Shown: positions 9,572 to 19,478 of the stretch, one piece after another | How positions within the stretch are numbered: position 1 is the first letter of the stretch | Layout of the letters: each line of letters opens with the position of its first letter | NCBI GenBank assembly: GCA_030248195.1 | Contig: JASAND010021212.1 | Location: forward strand, 1-64,000 | DNA from: Trissonchulus latispiculum | Lineage: Eukaryota; Nematoda; Enoplea; Enoplida; Ironidae | Reading direction: 5' to 3' | DNA length: 64,000 bases | Made by a program: the position numbers and the translations under genes | The notes under the pieces: model-generated | Database searches by the model: none | Seen by the model: only the letters and a program-made list of their open reading frames with translations | Told to the model about the DNA's origin: nothing

Positions 9572-9898
9572 GGGCGGACGTCGGGTCCAAGCTCGGGGAA
9601 AGAACGCAGATGGACGGAAAGTCGGTATTAGTGTTGTTACTCTGACATTGGGGGTTTTGGGGGACTGGAAACGTAAATGCTGGTGGGAGTAGTAGGAGTA
9701 CATGATATACTAGGGGTACAGGCAGCACTGGGGGTATCAGAAGTACTGGGTGTACAGGGGGTACTAGAGGTACTGGGGGTACAGGGGGTACTGGTTGTAC
9801 AAGGGTACTAGGTGATAACGGTTTTGTATGGAGTACAGGGACTAGGAGGTAAGTCTCAATCCAATGATTGGTGCTCGAAAAGCTCGCACTATACCACT
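9572..9898 (-). repeat. Maverick-type terminal inverted repeat, right half of palindrome centre
   Basis: Inverted partner of 8916-9245, ending ATACCACT at 9898. The bases outside the pair are GGGGGC and GCCCCC. They are mirror images rather than a direct 6-bp duplication, as expected if the palindrome was made after the Maverick end inserted. Confidence 0.75.
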
Positions 9899-10164
9899 GC
9901 CCCCAGCTATTTGATGGAGGTATCGAATGATATAACCGATGTCCGCCAAAAGATTTATTTGAGTCTGCAAAAAATCTGGAAAATTATACTTCTTCATTTA
10001 TTCCTTATTCTTCATTATAAATTGTTAAAAATATTTTTGAAAGCAGCATTAGTTTCATGGTATGCATTAACAGAGAAAATGTCAAGCTGCATTTTGATAT
10101 AAATGGCTTCTTAACTCCAAGTAATGAATGAATAATAATGGTGCAAACTTTATGTGACCAAGGG

Positions 10165-10178
10165 AATCACCACCTTAA
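10165..10178 (-). repeat. Inner TTAA/GGTGGTGATT terminus (right arm)
   Basis: AATCACCACC plus TTAA, the mirror of 8630-8643. Together they bracket the 1.5-kb palindrome centre that contains the Maverick-type terminal repeats. Confidence 0.6.
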
Positions 10179-10744
10179 GCAACACTATGTTTGCTCTGTT
10201 GCAACCACTGTGATTCTGATTATTGTTTCTTCTTCTACATCTCAGCGCAGGAGGTCCTTTATGTTTGCTCAGCCATCTGCGTTCCGTGCGACACACTTGC
10301 AAAGATACTTTTTGCAAAATGTACGTAACCAGAGCTTCAACGATGGTAGAGCATGATTTACGTAGATTTGAAAGTTTCAACTTCCGACACCAGGATGACT
10401 CATTACGTAAACATAAGTTCGTCACAATTTGAAGATATAGAATCAGTGAAAACTGGTTGCATTTACCAATGTGCAGCATTGCATTATCCAAACCTTTGCT
10501 GTTAGTGATTAAATTCATGATATTACAGTCCTTATTCTGTACTAACATTATATTACTTTAATGAGTGGAATGGTGGGAAAGCCATTAAAATATTATTAAA
10601 AATCAGCAGAAAATCACTGAAAAAGCTTTACAAGAACGCTGAAATAACCATTTATACAACTCACTCTCCCTTTTCCTATGTTAATTGCGTGCGTATATAC
10701 TGCTGAGTGCACGCTGCCTCAGCTGTTAATTGTGCCGTATAATC

Positions 10745-10783
10745 GTGCATCGTGCGTATAACCAAGTTATACGCACGATGCAC
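10745..10783. terminator. Hairpin downstream of the right Crypton gene
   Basis: Mirror of 8020-8058, with the same 18-bp stems and a 3-nt loop. Confidence 0.4.
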
Positions 10784-12116
10784 AGTTTTGCTTAGCAAAG
10801 ATATGGGTTTAATAAAGTTAAAGTTACATTGTCAAACTGAAGTTAGTATTTATCCAGAAGACACAAATCAGTGAGCTTGATTTTTATCACACTGGTTTAA
10901 ATTAAATACAATAGTGCAGCCGGTGAATGCGCCTCCTGCAAAGAATGGGGGATGACTAGGTGGCGGGTTGGCGTTCTGGACAGGGTTGGCACAGTTCGTT
11001 ACAGTTTCGTTCGCCTGACTGATATGATAGAGGCAGGTTGCTGGTGAAAGTGTGCTGACATCAACATTCGGCTTATCGGTATTCCCAGGGTCATAGGTCT
11101 CAGCCTGCTGGCTGTTTTGATCCTCCTGGACCTGTAACAAGGTTTCTTCCGGAGATGCTCCGTCTGTGGGAATTTCCGTTTCCTCCTGCGTGTCTTCTTT
11201 CTGAGAACATGCTCGGCGAAGAATTGAACCACAAGGGTGGACTAGCTCTCGCTTTGAGAATTACTGTTAACTCAATCGGCACGTTCGGCGGATCCAGATA
11301 GAGGAAACTTCTGAAGTGTGAAAAAGAAAACAGTTTAGTTACGCAACCGTGTTATATGGTGTTACCGGTAATACGACTATTGATTAAATGAATTGCTTTC
11401 TTCCTGCATTTGGTTCATCCAAAGCTGCTTTATATAGTGCTTAGTGAACCACACTCACAGTCTCACTCCGTGATAGTAATGTGAAGTCGTAAGTAATGAG
11501 TAGATGTGGTTTTAACTTTGGTCGCAACACAATGGCTATTATGTTACTCTCCGCTACATTGTGTTAGTGTTACCTGCTGGATGTCCGATGAGCGTTTGTA
11601 TACTCTGATTGCATCTGATCGGTGCCGGTCCTGTCTCTGATTAACTGCTCATCCAAGTTGTGTCGGAATAAGGTTGTTGCCAGAGTTTTTCTCCCCGAGT
11701 GATTGGTAAAAGAACCGGTGACACCTGCCTCGGCACAAATATTTTCATATGGCCGAGACGTTGATTCGACAGGTTGCGTGATACGGAGTGTAGGATGGAA
11801 AGGGTATTTTTTTGACCCACGACCCACTCGACCCAAACGCAAATTGACCCAGACCCAAGATGACCCATAAAATTTTAAAATTTAGTGACCCAGACCCAAA
11901 TGACCCAAACGGTTTTGACCCAGACCCAACTGACCCAACAATTTGCGACCCAGACCCAAATGACCCAATAGAATAACGTTACACAGTGACTTAACCAAGA
12001 TGACCCGTTGTGCAGTGTTTTTGAAATTTTAACTTTTCTAACTTTTGGTAAAATGAAGTATAAGTACATTCCACTTGAAATAGATAAGGTTGTTTTTCTT
12101 ACAAAAAACCAGTAAA

Positions 12117-12372
12117 ATTGATAAAGGTAAAAACAGCCGCACGGTCCACAAGGATTAAGGAATCAATAATAAACAAAATGAATTCAAAATACAACCCACC
12201 TTTCCGGCAGACAAGTTTCATCAGGCAGTTCCTGTTGCTTTATCGGAGAGGAGGAAGCGTCGAAGCAACAGGAACTGCCTGATGAAGGACCCCGTGGTCC
12301 GAAACCGGTGCAGAGTAAAGGTGGGTCTGTAATTTTGGGTGTTCACGTTTTGGCCTGATTATATATTTATTT
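12117..12372. mobile_element. Penelope-like remnant nested in the right hAT copy
   Basis: Mirror of 6330-6632, flanked by AAAAAACCAG-type duplications. One half differs strongly from the left arm: around 12200-12230 it reads CCGGCAGACAAGTTTCATCAG instead of a hammerhead stem II. Only the forward-strand ribozyme remains recognisable, so the two arms do not simply mirror each other here. Confidence 0.55.
12275..12313 (+). ncRNA. Hammerhead ribozyme motif lacking its cleavage base
   Basis: CTGC, CTGATGA (12279-12285), stem II and GAAAC (12301-12305) are present. The cleavage triplet reads GT followed directly by GCAG, so the C is missing. One C of the stem II loop run is also gone. It is predicted inactive. 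Confidence 0.55.
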
Positions 12373-15300
12373 AAAAAACCAGCTAAACTGAGACCTGAGT
12401 GGTTGATGCTGTAAATGAAAATCTACCGAAATGTCTCCACTTTAGTATACGTGCTTTTATTAGTACCTAAGTCACACATTAATTCTAGTGATTTCTGCGA
12501 AATGACTAGTAAATTTAACTAATTAGTTAGTGATCGCGCCGAAGATGCGAAAAGTTTTCAGAAATGGTAGGTTTTACCTTTAAAACTAGTTAAATTCCAC
12601 CACGAAAATTGAATCTTCAAAGATTTGGCAAGACCCCTGTGATCCAGACCCAAAATGCCTCACTAAGATTGCTGACCCAGACCCAAAGTGACCCATAGGA
12701 ATGTTGACCCAGACCCACCCTGACCCAGAGGTTTTTCGAAATTAGTGACCCAAGACCCAGTGACCCATGCAAAAATAGCGACCCAAACGACCCATGACCC
12801 AATGACCCACGACCCAGTTTCCATCCCTGCCGGAGTGTGTTTCCCATGTTATTGAGTGGCTTACGATAGAAAGGTCCAGGTCCTAGTATATCAAGATAAG
12901 TTCTATACAGTTCCGCAATGCATGGAATATCAGTAGTCTGGGACCAGTGTTCCACTTTTCTAGGCTGATATCCAATATCCTTTAAACCTCCCTAAACCAG
13001 CAAAAGTAAATTTGCTATTGCTAATTCACTACAGGCTGATTCCTATTTATAGCAGATCTTGTTCACGGTTTAGAATTATATATGATCGTTAGTTGAACAA
13101 TACTGTATGGGACATGCTCACCTTGTATGTTTTAGTTGACGCCTCAGTATATACAATCTTAATCCAGTCTCCAGTATCCTCTGTTGAGAACTGCTCGATT
13201 GTCAACTGCCTGTGTTCCTGCCTTCCTCTTAAACCGAACACTTTTCCGTTGTAGAAAAACATGGTTTGCTGCAGACTCTTAGCACTGTGATCTCCGAACG
13301 CACCGGAGTTCCACATGGCCTTTTCGTCCTCTATTGCGATAGGGTTACCCATAGGTTGCCTTGTTCCTTTTCCTTGTCGTGTCAATTCCTTAATTTTGGC
13401 ATCCAATGTATCTCGGCATCTGTAAACGAAGAATAACAAATAATCTCCAGCCTCTTTAGCTCAACTGCACTGACTTATTACAGACTTTTGTATCATTAAT
13501 TCAATCAGCATTGCTTACCGCTTAAAACGTAAATCATTTTTGTCTAAGAAATTGTAGTCCTTTCCGTTTTCTCTAAAGTGGGGCAGTAATCCGCAGGCGA
13601 TGTAGTACAGAGTGTTTGGCTTGTACTCTTTACCTAAATTACGCAAAAATTTTCGATTTCGACGACTATTATTAGTTAGCGCACTGTTACTATCCCCTCA
13701 GACCAGTAAGCTACAAATGACATTGGCTGGCCAACGTTTACTATACTTCATTTTTCCAACTAGTAAACGACAGTTTCTTACCGAAGCCATAATACTATTA
13801 AAAATTTCAGATAAGTGTTAAAGTCTAGTTACCTCCTAGTTGTCGTGCCGAATAGAAAAATCTCGTAAGCCACATGTCCGCATCTGCTTCATCCATTTGT
13901 GTTGGTTCTGGCACTGCTGTTCGGTGTTTCTGGCGCCAAAACTGCCGGAATTGGTTGAAACAGTTGACTGACCATGCGGTTGTTTTATCTGTGTTCGGTA
14001 CCCGCCCAAGATCTATTAGCCCTTGATCGATGCGTCATCGGGTTCTGCGAATCGTTCCGTAGGGACCGTTGTAGTCGACATTTCCAAATCAAAACTGCTC
14101 ACAAAACAACCACGTCTGAGCAGCCTGCCGGCTGTCGCAAACACTAACAGACTGAACCACTCTTTATAGCTTTGTTTTTGCGTATGCAAATTAGGTTTCG
14201 TTTTCCTTTTCCTTTATTCGCTTACTCTTGATTTTCATGTTTTGTTCACGTGATTATCCGTTCTTTTTAAGTGAAGCTTTGTTGAGAATCTTGATGGCCA
14301 AAAAACCAGCTATGTAGTGAACATGTCGCAAAGTATAGCATTCCGCTACAGTATAGCGTTCCGCTACAACATTCCAGGAAGTTCTTAAGCCGGTGGCTTT
14401 TAACTCATGCTTAACTCCGAGTGAGCTGGCCGAGTGCGCGTAGCGCACGAGGTCTGCTCACGAGGGTTATGCTTGTATGCACCAGTATTTTGCTGTTTCG
14501 TTGTATAAGTACTTTACAGCACGTCTGCTAATTCACCCAGACACTAATATATCGACGCACGGGAAACCCTCGTGCGCGGCACTCGTGCGCTTCGCGCACT
14601 CGTGCCGCACACTCGGAGTTTCCCGCACGCCGTGCATATAAATCCCTGAGTGCACGCGCAGACGTGCTATAAAGTATACTTATACTATATAAGAATTCTA
14701 CCGCGCAGCAGGCCTACTATTAGTGTAAATGTTACTGAGCTACCCTTAAACTTTTGCATATACCTGTTTATAAGTAAACACATGCCTTAATAAAGTTGTG
14801 CAAAGCAGACGAAATTCAGGTTCCGCATACGTTTAGCTAAAGTCTGCATCACGAAAAGCTACTTCATAAAAGACTAAATAAAGAACCCCAGCTACTTGGT
14901 AGAAGTATCGAATGATCTAACCCCGCTCTAACTAAAATACTTTAGTCTGCAAAAATCCAAAAGGCTGCCCTCATTTGTGTAATTCAGTATGCTAATTCCT
15001 AAAGTCCAAAATATTTTACATCGCAGATGAAGGGGGTATCTGAAGTTATATATTTTGATGTAAGGATGGTAATGAATGAGTAATTACGGCTCAGAGTGGA
15101 TGTCACCAAAAGAAGCTTAGCTGAAAACAGCATCAATGTGTGCTTAACTTGTGCCTGCTTCGAGCTTCATCCAGCAATGATAGCGGATAATTTTTCCATG
15201 TTTCCTGGGCTCTATTTGTAGAATGTAGCAGCTGATTTGCTACATTTGAGTTTGCTCTGATAATAAAATCATCATAAAATCATCTTTTTATTAATAAATG

Positions 15301-15798
15301 TACTAAATGTAAATAAATGTTAATCCTACCCATTTATACTATCAGCAAACTGAATACACATCTCAGCATGACACTTGCTGCAAGTAATAGTAAACCCAGA
15401 CCGCAATAGCGAGCAACATAAAACAGCGAAACAAATTACTCTGCTGTGAGTTAAAGGCATTTTATTTCTAATAATGTTTTTGATATACATCTCCGGATAA
15501 ATGTTGCTGCTTAAATGTTACTGCTAAATGGTCCTTTTCTAGATTATTTTTGTTCATTTTTATTTATTTTTTGTTTCTACTTATTTAAATGTTAGAAAAA
15601 CGGCTTTAAAGACACACGGTAGTCTCAATAATAATAAGATCAAGATCTCTGCCGACTAACTGACTAAATATTACCGTGACTGTTGTTGTCAAATTTTACG
15701 TTTTTGCAATCATGAAGTCAGTATGACGCAGTGCACACCATTGTCGAAGCAGCGGATGTTTTGAAACAATCATTTACCGTAAATCTTGAATGATTTAG

Positions 15799-16125
15799 AT
15801 GTCAGATTTGCTGTACATTGCTTCAAGCACTCGACCACTGCTGATTGCTGCTGGATATTACAGAGGCACTATTAAATATTTGGATGGATTACGACTACCC
15901 CCTATACACCCTGATTTTGCTGCGCAATTCTCAGCAGCTGCTAAGCCAGCACTCGATTTGTGGGAGGACCATGCATCATTTTTAGAGCGATATCTATTTC
16001 ACGATGAACCAGACAATAATTTTCCTGAAATTGGAGTGGGATGCAAACTGGATCGATCCAAACTAGTAATTAATTTTTGCCACTCTTATAATTGCATTAG
16101 AGAATATTTGCGTAAACTGCTTTAA
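15799..16125 (+). CDS. Hypothetical protein (108 aa), right arm
   Basis: Same protein as encoded at 2556-2882, on the opposite strand. It starts ATGTCAGATTTG and ends at a TAA. No family recognised. It precedes the signal-peptide exon at 16240 by about 115 bp on the same strand. Identity of the two copies may reflect recent duplication rather than selection. Confidence 0.4.
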   Translation: MSDLLYIASSTRPLLIAAGYYRGTIKYLDGLRLPPIHPDFAAQFSAAAKPALDLWEDHASFLERYLFHDEPDNNFPEIGVGCKLDRSKLVINFCHSYNCIREYLRKLL

Positions 16126-16239
16126 CTCAATATTAGGTTCTGACTGCTGTTTTAACCGTTATATTGTTTAGCCGCCTCTGCATTTTAGAGACCAGCAGAT
16201 CCGCATCACTCAAAGGTTGAAAAATATGTTATCATAACC

Positions 16240-16310
16240 ATGAAAACAATTGGTTGCTTGTGGATTATAATTATTCTTGCTGCGACCGCTTTCTGCCAAA
16301 TTATTACAAG
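16240..16310 (+). CDS. Putative signal-peptide exon, right arm
   Basis: 71-nt exon from an ATG to a GTAAGT donor, encoding a short hydrophobic leader (MKTIGCLWIIIILAATAFC then QIIT). Mirror of 2371-2441. A candidate acceptor (CTTGCAG near 16441) would continue the frame for about 28 codons to a TAA. Product unknown. Confidence 0.4.
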
Positions 16311-16560
16311 GTAAGTTCGTGGCCATGCACGTTTCCTTTGTCTTAAAACATATGTCCCGTAAAACTGTTCAAAGAAATACAGAAGTAAATGAGAAAGAAG
16401 AAGTAATGCACCAGACGCGATAAAGCTGCGTCTCTGCTTGCAGGCACATTTCTTTAAACTACATCACCACAGTTTGCACTCAGACAGAATCTATGCTTTT
16501 TGAGGAAAAAAGGAATGCTAACAGTAAATAACTGCTAAAGAAATCGCAGGAGGTGATCTA

Positions 16561-16842
16561 ATGCAATGTCAGAACGTTCGTTACATCCACGGCTGTAACT
16601 CCAGTGCTGCGGGAACTCCATCTGAAAGGCATTCAACCTGGGTACCCATACTTAGACAAGCTGCAGCATTTGCTTGCTTGGTTCATCGTCGTTTTAGTTT
16701 CAGAAATGCTGAATACTATGAAGGCTTTGTTCATCTTTGCGAAGAAATAACCTTGCTTATATGTCATATTTTTATCTTATTAATGGTTGAGAACCGATGG
16801 TCTTGGGTAGGTTTCATGAAACATCTCACCTACATTTTCTAA
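16561..16842 (+). CDS. Small hypothetical ORF (93 aa), right arm
   Basis: Mirror of 1839-2120 and unbroken. No domain recognised. It could be a chance frame or a downstream exon of the secreted-protein candidate at 16240. Confidence 0.25.
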   Translation: MQCQNVRYIHGCNSSAAGTPSERHSTWVPILRQAAAFACLVHRRFSFRNAEYYEGFVHLCEEITLLICHIFILLMVENRWSWVGFMKHLTYIF

Positions 16843-17722
16843 TTTGATTGTTAAACTGTCCAAACGTAGTGAAGTTAATTTATTTAAATATTATGGATAT
16901 GGGTCAATCCTTCGTCTGAGATATGCAAATGTTAAAACTGGGACTCGAAAACATTTTGGAATCGAATTTGGTTAGTTGCAATACAGGTTTCAGTGACTTT
17001 TAAAAAATCTCATTGTGTGTATATAGTAGTTTGAGCTTAAGTTCTGAGCATGTAGGTCAATTCGGCTTTATCCTCATGCCGAAACAGTGAAAATGTATCC
17101 TTTTTAGCAAAGCATAGCTGCGAAACTTTTTCAATTCATTTTCTTCGATTCTCTCCAAAAATGAAAAGTTTTGCAGATCATTCCAAGTAGTGCTGAATTT
17201 CGTGCTTCGTGAATTATGCTGCACTTGAGGTAATGGCATAAACCAATTTTTAGCAGGCGTGGAACACCTGACACTTGTTTTTTGCAGAAAACATGTAGCA
17301 TCATAGCATTAACAATACAGTATTGGACTCAGACGGTTTTCCTATTCATGGTCCTAGAATCACTTCATGTCTACAGTGTTCTAACTGGAATTGTATCAAA
17401 CGACTCACTGCTCTCAAGAAAACTAACCTTAGCTTTAGGAGCAGGTTAGGTTAAAATTCTGTTGATCCCTTAATTTGGACGACATCCCAAAGTAGTTTCA
17501 AAAACAAGCAAGAGGTTTGTGTAAAATATACCTATTTTGCGCATATTTACGGTAAACATAGGCCTGCTGCGAGTATATAAACATCATTTTAGGACATGTA
17601 TCTCAGTCAAATCACATCGCTGTCAACTTGCACGGTAGCAATGATTGTGTAGATTCTGTTGTTATATAATATCCTAAGCGAGTGCAAGAGATGAGCTTGT
17701 ATTTTGGGGTGTACTGTATCGT

Positions 17723-17736
17723 TTAAGGTGGTGATT
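17723..17736 (+). repeat. TTAA/GGTGGTGATT terminus (right arm)
   Basis: Mirror of 931-944. TTAA at 17723-17726 is followed by GGTGGTGATT. Confidence 0.55.
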
Positions 17737-18627
17737 CTTTCCTGGCACATATTGTTGGTTTACGGCTCAAATTAAGATGAAATTTGATGAAACTTTCAAA
17801 AATAACTTCATTTGCCGTTCTAACACCCTCGGCGCAATCCCGATTCAAAAATTCAAATACTATACTCATTCGAAAGATCTCGTTGATCCCTACATTTTTG
17901 TTTTTTAAAGCAACTTTCTAGCTCTTCTGTATTGTGAGGTATCACCAATTTTCTTGTTTTGAAAAACTTGTCACTTCTGCAGAAATCAAATAATGCATTA
18001 CTACTTCAGCTACGCAAGCCGTAAAATTAAACTAAAGGTGTCGATTTGAAGGCCTCGTTGAGGCCAATTATCCGTGGCATTATCAACTTCCAACTGCTAT
18101 CCGGTACGATGGTATCATAAAAATGTAGTTTTTGCATAAACATGACCAAATTTTTCCAGCGAATGGAGCATTTATTATGCAAGCTGCTGGGTTGCCACTT
18201 AGTAGACGTGTTTTACACAAAAATACCCTACAAAAAATTAGTTGCCCTGATTGCTGATTTCTAGCTAATATGGTCGCTTGCCAAAGCTGGCGAAGGTAGG
18301 CACAATGCAGGTTGCGCATGCATTTTAGCGAATTTCTTTATAACAAAGAGCGATTTCGTGATAATTAAAAAAGGGTCCCCTGCTATTTGATAGTGGAATC
18401 AAATAATGTGGCCGATGCCTCATGATAAAATTAACATTAGTCTACAAAAAAACTGGAAAACCAAAATACTTCGAAAATGCAGTAAAATAATTTCCCAAAA
18501 ATTAAAGTTAGTTTCACTGCATTCCTTGGAACGGCAAACTGTTAAGCTGCAGTTTGATATAAAAATGGGTTCTTAACTCCAAGGAATGTATGAGTAATAA
18601 TGCTTCAAAGTTGATGTCTCCAAGAAC

Positions 18628-18641
18628 AATCACCACCTTAA
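18628..18641 (-). repeat. Right outer terminus of the palindrome
   Basis: AATCACCACC followed by TTAA at 18638-18641. Pairing with the left arm stops here, so the palindrome edge coincides with this motif. Confidence 0.65.
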
Positions 18642-18882
18642 GATCATTTCTGCAAAATGACGCTTTGACAAAACTTTTGCTATGAAGAAGACTATAAAAG
18701 TCATTGGCGACATGTTTAAATTCTTTTAAAACCGATTATAGTAGACATGCTGCGCCGAGGCGCAGCAGGAATAACCGTATTCATTTCAGCAAAAGAGCAT
18801 GGACAAAGCTTTTGATATCCTAAAATAAATTATTCTACGATGAGAGTGGCAAATGCCATAATTTCAAGAAATGCATAATACT
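18642..18882. other. Unique sequence between palindrome and Maverick
   Basis: About 240 bp without a gene. It holds a short palindrome GCTGCGCCGAGGCGCAGC near 18750. This is host or older DNA into which the Maverick inserted. Confidence 0.5.
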
Positions 18883-18888
18883 GTCCTG
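18883..18888 (+). repeat. Maverick target-site duplication, left (GTCCTG)
   Basis: GTCCTG directly before the AGTAGTATAGGG terminus. The same six bases follow the right terminus at 31655-31660. Six-base duplication is characteristic of Mavericks/Polintons. Confidence 0.9.
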
Positions 18889-19465
18889 AGTAGTATAGGG
18901 CGAGCTTTTAGAGCCGCAATCCCAGTCCCAAATCGCCCAGTTTCTACCCTTACCAATCAAATACCCTCACAACACCCAGTAGTCACCCCTTGCTTGGCTC
19001 CCAGTAAATACCCTTACCAACCACACTCCTTCACAACACCCTGTTTATACCCCCAGTACTTTCTGTCATACCTCCAGTTTACATACCCAGTACTCCTTAT
19101 ACCCCTGCCCCCCAGTAACCCTGTACTTCCTGTCTAACATCCTGTTTATACCCCAGTACTTCATGCCATACTCCTCGTATTACACCCAGTTCCTACTTCC
19201 TACCCTTACCAACCACACACCTTGACAACACCCAGTATATACCCCCAGTACTCCCAGTTCCAAAAGCATTCACATCTCTCCAAGCTTCCTCATCACCGTC
19301 CCTCTGCATTCTTCCCCCGGGGCTTGGGACCCGGCTTCGGCCGATTACCGGTTTCTTGTGGTTTTTTCTTTTTTCTGATTCTGATTTTTTTGTTTTTAGC
19401 GTTTCTATACAGCATATCTACATAAAGCATATACATTTAGTCCTTAAGAGGGCTGTTGGGATAAA
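18889..19465 (+). repeat. Maverick left terminal inverted repeat
   Basis: Starts AGTAGTATAGGGCGAGC. Contains many ACCCTTACCAACCACAC-like and CCCAGTACT-like subrepeats, then a GGCTTGGGACCCGG stretch. Pairing with the right end continues through TTTTTAGCGTTTCTATACAG to CCTTAAGAGGGCTGTTGG. Confidence 0.9.
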
Positions 19466-19478
19466 ACAAGTACTACAA

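Larger units (their letters stand above)
11791..12829. mobile_element. hAT-type element with GGGTC arrays (right arm)
   Basis: Mirror of 5872-6981. The end at 12829 keeps the full terminal repeat, next to CCGGAGTG, the complement of the target duplication. The other end near 11791 is degraded (TAGGATGGAAAGGG). The copy is about 70 bp shorter than the left one. Confidence 0.85.
10868..14081 (-). pseudogene. Crypton-type tyrosine recombinase gene, right arm (broken)
   Basis: Mirror copy of the gene at 4613-7935. Exons by borders are 13833-14081, 13519-13633, 13122-13419, 12830-12991 plus 11574-11783, and 10868-11310. Exon 2 is open here (motif KEYKPNTLYYIACG), where the left arm has a stop. 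The part of exon 1 after the asparagine-phenylalanine stretch is also in frame here (DEADADMWLTRFFYSARQLG). Private lesions are a one-base deletion near 14025 in exon 1 and a damaged stretch around 11750-11775, just before the AGVTG.FTNHSGR block. Exon 3 has the same length as on the left (298 nt). The hAT insertion and the TAG in exon 5 are shared, so both predate the duplication. Confidence 0.85.
9572..18641 (-). repeat. Right arm of the 18.6-kb palindrome
   Basis: Reverse-complement partner of 24-9245. It ends at 18641 in the outer terminal motif followed by unrelated sequence. It carries the mirrored Crypton gene on the minus strand and the mirrored small ORFs on the plus strand. Some lesions are private to this arm, for example a deleted base in Crypton exon 1 and a degraded hAT end near 11791. 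Other exons are better preserved here than on the left, including exon 2 at 13519-13633. Confidence 0.93.
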
